17,254 nt of DNA from positions 1 to 17,254 of the forward strand of contig JAJXUQ010000005.1 in assembly GCA_021782685.1 (NCBI GenBank), read 5' to 3'. The notes beneath the pieces were generated by a model. The model did no database searches and had not been told where the DNA came from. It saw nothing but the letters and a program-made list of their open reading frames with translations. Below, piece by piece: positions 13,845 to 17,254 of this stretch. Every line of letters begins with the position of its first letter. Position 1 is the stretch's first letter. The translations under genes were made by a program, and so were the position numbers. The DNA comes from a bacterium. GTDB lineage: Bacteria; Patescibacteriota; Minisyncoccia; Phycocordibacterales; Phycocordibacteraceae.

Positions 13845-15005
13845 ATGAGCTTTTCCTTCTTCGTAAATATCTTTGCGTTGCTCTTTTCTTTTTTCGTCAT
13901 CGGAGCGCTTTTTGGCGCTGCATTCTCCAAACCTTTCCGGAAAAAACTAACCGCGCTCCTGCAATATCAGTTCCCGCTCGCGCGGTCTGTCTGTAATCCG
14001 ATCCTTGCGCCGGGAGATAATCCCTGGACCGCGGAGGCGGTTATGAATCCGGCGGCGATCGTCCTCGGCGATCGTACGCACCTCCTCTACCGAGCGATAG
14101 GCATGGACGGCGTCTCCCGGCTCGGTTATGCAAGCAGCGCCGATGGCGTCATGTTTGACGCACAACTCCCCTACCCGGCCTACGTCGTCCAGAATCCGCG
14201 GAACATGCCCGGAAGAGCGCGCCGCTACTCTCCCGTGCTCTACCCCTCGGGAGGCAGCTGGGGCGGTTGCGAGGATCCGCGCATGGTCGCCATAGACGGG
14301 CGGGTTTTTGTCACCTACAACGCATTTGACGGCTGGGACTTCATCCGCGTCGCGTTTACCTCTATTTCCGAAGAGGATTTCCTTGCGAAACGGTTTTCAA
14401 GATGGAGCGCGCCGCGGCTGCTCTCGCGCGCGGGCGAGCGTCATAAGAACTGGGTCTTGTTTCCGGAAAAGATCAACGGGAAATTCGCGATCCTTCATAA
14501 CCTGCACGCCGAAGAGACCGATCGCGTCCGCGTCGAGTATATCGACGATCTCGATACGTTCGACGCCGAACGGCAGCCCGTCAAAAGCCCTGACCCTGCC
14601 GCGACTCCCCCGCGTGCCATCGCGTGGCATCATCGAATGCGCAGCGCCGGCCCGCCGCCCGTGAAGACCGATCGCGGCTGGCTCGTCCTCTACCACGCGA
14701 CAAGCGAGGATGAGGGCCACCGTTACAAGCTCGGTGCGCTGCTGCTCGACCTCGCCGATCCGACGAGAGTGCTTGCACGTGCTGTGCTGCCCGTCCTCAC
14801 TCCCGATGAGCACTACGAAAATAACGGTAAGCCGGGCATCGTGTATGCTTGCGGCGCGGTCGTCCGCGACGGCACGCTCTTCGTCTACTATGGCGGCGCG
14901 GATAAGGTCGTCTGCGTCGCCACCGCGCCGCTCGGCGCGTTCCTCGATGCGCTTATCGAGGGGAACAAGCTCCTGTTCGAGTCGAAAAGCGCGCAGACCG
15001 CTTGA
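13845..15005 (+). CDS. membrane-anchored GH130 beta-mannoside phosphorylase/hydrolase
   Basis: A 386-residue protein: an N-terminal membrane helix (about 4-27, rich in Phe/Leu/Ile) followed by K-P-F-R-K-K, then one five-bladed GH130 domain (about 50-370). Motifs: N-P-A (69-71), L-L-Y-R-A (80-84), the proton-donor block G-G-C-E-D-P-R (Asp144), H-K-N-W-V-L-F-P-E-K-I-N-G (200-212), His218 in I-L-H-N, G-P-P-P-V-K-T (269-275), Y-H-A (283-285) and Y-Y-G-G-A-D (348-353). GH130 phosphorylases release mannose 1-phosphate from beta-mannosides using phosphate; the Lys201, His218 and Tyr283 positions correspond to phosphate-site positions, which favours phosphorolysis. The basic residues after the helix suggest the catalytic domain faces the cytoplasm. 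First gene of the plus-strand operon; the next starts 4 nt later. Confidence 0.85.
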   Translation: MSFSFFVNIFALLFSFFVIGALFGAAFSKPFRKKLTALLQYQFPLARSVCNPILAPGDNPWTAEAVMNPAAIVLGDRTHLLYRAIGMDGVSRLGYASSADGVMFDAQLPYPAYVVQNPRNMPGRARRYSPVLYPSGGSWGGCEDPRMVAIDGRVFVTYNAFDGWDFIRVAFTSISEEDFLAKRFSRWSAPRLLSRAGERHKNWVLFPEKINGKFAILHNLHAEETDRVRVEYIDDLDTFDAERQPVKSPDPAATPPRAIAWHHRMRSAGPPPVKTDRGWLVLYHATSEDEGHRYKLGALLLDLADPTRVLARAVLPVLTPDEHYENNGKPGIVYACGAVVRDGTLFVYYGGADKVVCVATAPLGAFLDALIEGNKLLFESKSAQTA

Positions 15006-15009
15006 ATCC

Positions 15010-16947
15010 ATGTTTATCGTCCGCCGAGAACCGCATAACCCCCTCCTCTCGCCGCAGCGCGAACGGCCCTGGGAAGCGATTGCGACATTCAATCCCTCGG
15101 CCGTGCGGACACGGGAGGGTGTACGGCTTTACTACCGCGCGGTCGGCAACCCTGACGTGCTGCAGACGCCACATGCCGGCCTCTCGACCGTCGGGACGGC
15201 CTTCGCCGAGGATGGCGTGCATTTCCACTCGCGGCGGCAGGTGCTCGTACCGGAAACCGACTGGGATCGCTTCGGTTGCGAAGATCCCCGGGCGACCTTC
15301 TTCGAGGGTCGCTGGTATTGTTTTTATACCGCGCTCGGCGGATATCCTTTCGGCCCCGAGAATATCAAAGTGGGCCTCGCGATCGGGGATACCTCCGAAC
15401 GCTTCACCGAGCGGCACCTCATCACGCCGTTCAATGCGAAGGCCGCGACGCTTTTCCCCGAGCGCATCGACGGCGATATCGTCCTGCTCCTCACCGCGCA
15501 TACCGACTGGACGCAGGAGCATCCGCGCCCGACCATCGCGCTCGCGCGCGCAAAGCGTATCGAGGAATTTTTCGATCCGGAATACTGGCAGCGCTGGCAC
15601 GACCGACTCGCCGACCACGCTCTCCCCGAACTGCGCCGCGTTGACGACGATCACATCGAGGTGGGTGCGGCGCCGATTAAGACCGAGAAGGGCTGGCTCC
15701 TCATCTATTCCTATATCCAGGATTACTATGACGAACGGAAACGCCTCTTCTCCGTCGAAGCGGCGCTGCTCGACGCGCAAGACCCCCAGAGACTCGTCTC
15801 GCGCACCGAATCCCTGCTTGTTCCGGAAGAAATCTACGAACGGTACGGTACCGTGCCCAACATCGTCTTCCCGACGAGCACGACCCGCGACGACGGGCGG
15901 CTGGACATCTGGTACGGCGCGGCGGATACTGTCTGCGCCAAAGCGAGCATACGGTTCGACGACCTTATGCGCGCTCTGGATCCCGGACAGCTCGCGCGTA
16001 CCTTCCTGCGCGCGGAAGAGAACCCGATCCTCGAGCCGCGCGGCGACGGCTTCGAGAGCAGGCTCGTCTTCAACCCCGCGAGCATCGACATCGACGGCAA
16101 GGTGCATATCCTCTATCGCGCAATGGATGCGGCAAATACCTCGACTATCGGTCTCGCGGTTTCCGGAGACGGCATCACGATCGACGAACGCCTGCCGGAG
16201 CCGATCTACGTGCCGCGCGCGGAGTTCGAACAGAAACATGGCAGTCCTACCGGCAATTCCGGCTGCGAGGATCCGCGTATCGTGCGCATCGACGATATGC
16301 TGTACCTGACTTACACCGCGTACGACGGCGTACGCGCGCCTGCGGGAGCGGTCTCCTCGATACGCGTCGACGATTTCCTCGCGCGGCGTTTTGACCGCTG
16401 GAGCATGCCCTCCTTACTGACGCCCGACGGCGTCGACGATAAGGATCTCGCGCTGCTGCCTGAAAAGATCGACGGGAATTATCTGCTCTATCATCGTATC
16501 AACAATCAGATCTGCGCCGATCTCTTGCCCGACCTTACTTCAGGCAGGCGCGTCTCGCGCTGTATCGAGGTCATGGAGCCGCGACGAGGGATGTGGGACG
16601 GACTGAAGGTCGGCAGCGCGGCGCCGCCGGTCAAAGTCGGCGACAACTGGCTCATGATCTATCACGGGGTGTCGCGCCACGCGACGTACCGTCTCGGCGC
16701 GGCGCTGCTCGACGCTTCGGGTATCGAAGTCCTCGCACGCACCGCTGATCCTGTCTTCGAGCCGCTCAAAACCTATGAAAAAGAAGGCGAGATTCCGAAC
16801 GTCGTCTTTTCCTGCGGCATGGTCGTGCGGGACGACAAGCTCTTCCTCTACTACGGCGGCGCGGACAAAGTCGTCGGCGTCGCCGTCGCCTCGCTTGCGC
16901 ATATCATTGACGCGCTGCGGTCCGGATCGACGACGCTCCATGCCTGA
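15010..16947 (+). CDS. tandem double-domain GH130 protein
   Basis: A 645-residue protein with two complete GH130 propellers, about 1-325 and 332-640; most GH130 enzymes have one. Domain A has F-G-C-E-D-P-R (Asp92), L-F-P-E-R-I-D-G (148-155) and W-Y-G-A-A-D (301-306), but the phosphate-site His is Leu161 and the usual Y-H-G reads Y-S-Y (233-235). Domain B is canonical: S-G-C-E-D-P-R (Asp421), D-K-D (477-479), Y-H-R (494-496), Y-H-G-V (551-554), P-N-V-V-F-S-C-G (596-603), Y-Y-G-G-A-D (614-619). Domain B thus looks like a phosphorylase, while domain A may be a hydrolase, a binding module or a changed specificity. No signal peptide, so cytoplasmic. It starts 4 nt after the anchored GH130 gene and overlaps the HAD gene by 8 nt. 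Confidence 0.87.
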   Translation: MFIVRREPHNPLLSPQRERPWEAIATFNPSAVRTREGVRLYYRAVGNPDVLQTPHAGLSTVGTAFAEDGVHFHSRRQVLVPETDWDRFGCEDPRATFFEGRWYCFYTALGGYPFGPENIKVGLAIGDTSERFTERHLITPFNAKAATLFPERIDGDIVLLLTAHTDWTQEHPRPTIALARAKRIEEFFDPEYWQRWHDRLADHALPELRRVDDDHIEVGAAPIKTEKGWLLIYSYIQDYYDERKRLFSVEAALLDAQDPQRLVSRTESLLVPEEIYERYGTVPNIVFPTSTTRDDGRLDIWYGAADTVCAKASIRFDDLMRALDPGQLARTFLRAEENPILEPRGDGFESRLVFNPASIDIDGKVHILYRAMDAANTSTIGLAVSGDGITIDERLPEPIYVPRAEFEQKHGSPTGNSGCEDPRIVRIDDMLYLTYTAYDGVRAPAGAVSSIRVDDFLARRFDRWSMPSLLTPDGVDDKDLALLPEKIDGNYLLYHRINNQICADLLPDLTSGRRVSRCIEVMEPRRGMWDGLKVGSAAPPVKVGDNWLMIYHGVSRHATYRLGAALLDASGIEVLARTADPVFEPLKTYEKEGEIPNVVFSCGMVVRDDKLFLYYGGADKVVGVAVASLAHIIDALRSGSTTLHA

Positions 16948-17254
16948 CATACTCTTCTTCGACCTCGACGGTACGCTCGCCGAGAGCAAGCAGCCGCTCA
17001 CGGCCGACATGGCCGCGCTTCTCGCGAAACTTCTTGCGCGCACCAAAGTCGGAGTGATTTCCGGCGGCGCGCTTTCCCAATTCCTGCGGCAAGTGGTCGA
17101 ACGGTTGCCGCAGGACGCGAACATCGCCAACCTGTACCTGCTCCCGACATCGGGCGCCGCGCTCTACGAATGGCGGGAAGAAGAATGGAGAAAGGTCTAT
17201 GAAGAGCGTATTTCGGAAACCGACACGGCAAAGATCGAAGCAGCGCTGCGGGAT
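16940..17254 (+). CDS. HAD-IIB phosphomannomutase-like protein, N-terminal part (runs off window)
   Basis: The ATG at 16940 overlaps the GH130 stop by 8 nt, and 105 codons run to the window edge without a stop. Motif I of the haloacid dehalogenase superfamily is F-F-D-L-D-G-T-L (6-13, with the two catalytic Asp residues), and V-I-S-G-G (39-43) is motif II. L-L-P-T-S-G-A-A-L-Y (about 68-77) resembles the substrate region of eukaryote-type phosphomannomutases and related CPR proteins. Phosphomannomutase interconverts mannose 1-phosphate and mannose 6-phosphate, which would take the product of the upstream GH130 phosphorylases into central metabolism. A sugar-phosphate phosphatase of the same fold is the main alternative, because the cap domain lies mostly outside the window. 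Confidence 0.75.
   Translation, partial: MPDILFFDLDGTLAESKQPLTADMAALLAKLLARTKVGVISGGALSQFLRQVVERLPQDANIANLYLLPTSGAALYEWREEEWRKVYEERISETDTAKIEAALRD

Noticed and set aside
15002..16309. 435-codon plus-strand frame and 428-codon minus-strand frame (14953-16239) over the double GH130 gene
   Set aside because: Both are low-complexity Ser/Arg-rich or charged shadows; the GH130 frame has clear motifs.
1..17254. CRISPR arrays, insertion sequences or phage genes
   Set aside because: No spaced direct repeats, transposase or phage structural motifs were seen on either strand.

Overview
The window looks like a gene-dense bacterial chromosome segment, most likely from the Candidate Phyla Radiation (Patescibacteria), possibly a Kaiserbacteria-like lineage. 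This rests on small compact genes, few Shine-Dalgarno sequences, a SET-domain protein, a CofE-like ligase in a setting without other F420 genes, an archaeal-type S-adenosylmethionine synthetase remnant, and a eukaryote-type (HAD) phosphomannomutase beside GH130 enzymes. The taxonomic call is inference. No rRNA, tRNA, CRISPR array or insertion sequence was seen.

Layout. 1-1279 (minus): a ThiF/E1-like protein followed by the start of a nitroreductase-like gene. 1310-1580: non-coding, with a plus-strand intrinsic terminator and further hairpins (possible small RNA). 1581-2897: a damaged region in which a 5'-truncated S9 peptidase (minus) abuts a 5'-truncated archaeal-type MAT (plus), either one deletion across two divergent genes or an assembly join. 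2922-8509 (minus): a PaaK-like adenylate-forming enzyme, a PAP2/sphingomyelin-synthase-like membrane enzyme, a SET protein, two GT2 glycosyltransferases, an orphan six-helix membrane protein with its own strong promoter and terminator, and a DedA-family protein. 8579-9139 (minus): a secreted 3D-domain cell-wall protein, divergent from a plus-strand P1B-type ATPase (9246-11024), which is followed by a CofE-like ligase (11090-12193). 12247-13769 (minus): a fold-type II PLP enzyme and aspartate 1-decarboxylase (panD). 13845-17254 (plus): three GH130 domains in two proteins, then a HAD phosphomannomutase-like gene that runs off the end.

How the genes may work together. The right-hand operon fits beta-mannoside breakdown: GH130 phosphorylases release mannose 1-phosphate, which a phosphomannomutase would convert to mannose 6-phosphate. 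The middle block (two GT2 enzymes, PAP2_C-like, DedA, 3D-domain, PaaK-like) suggests envelope lipid and glycan work. Six genes that probably head transcripts have a TGN-TANNNT extended -10 element 6-17 nt before their ATG. In three of them (panD, thiF-like, ATPase) the expected transcription start coincides with the ATG, which suggests leaderless transcripts.
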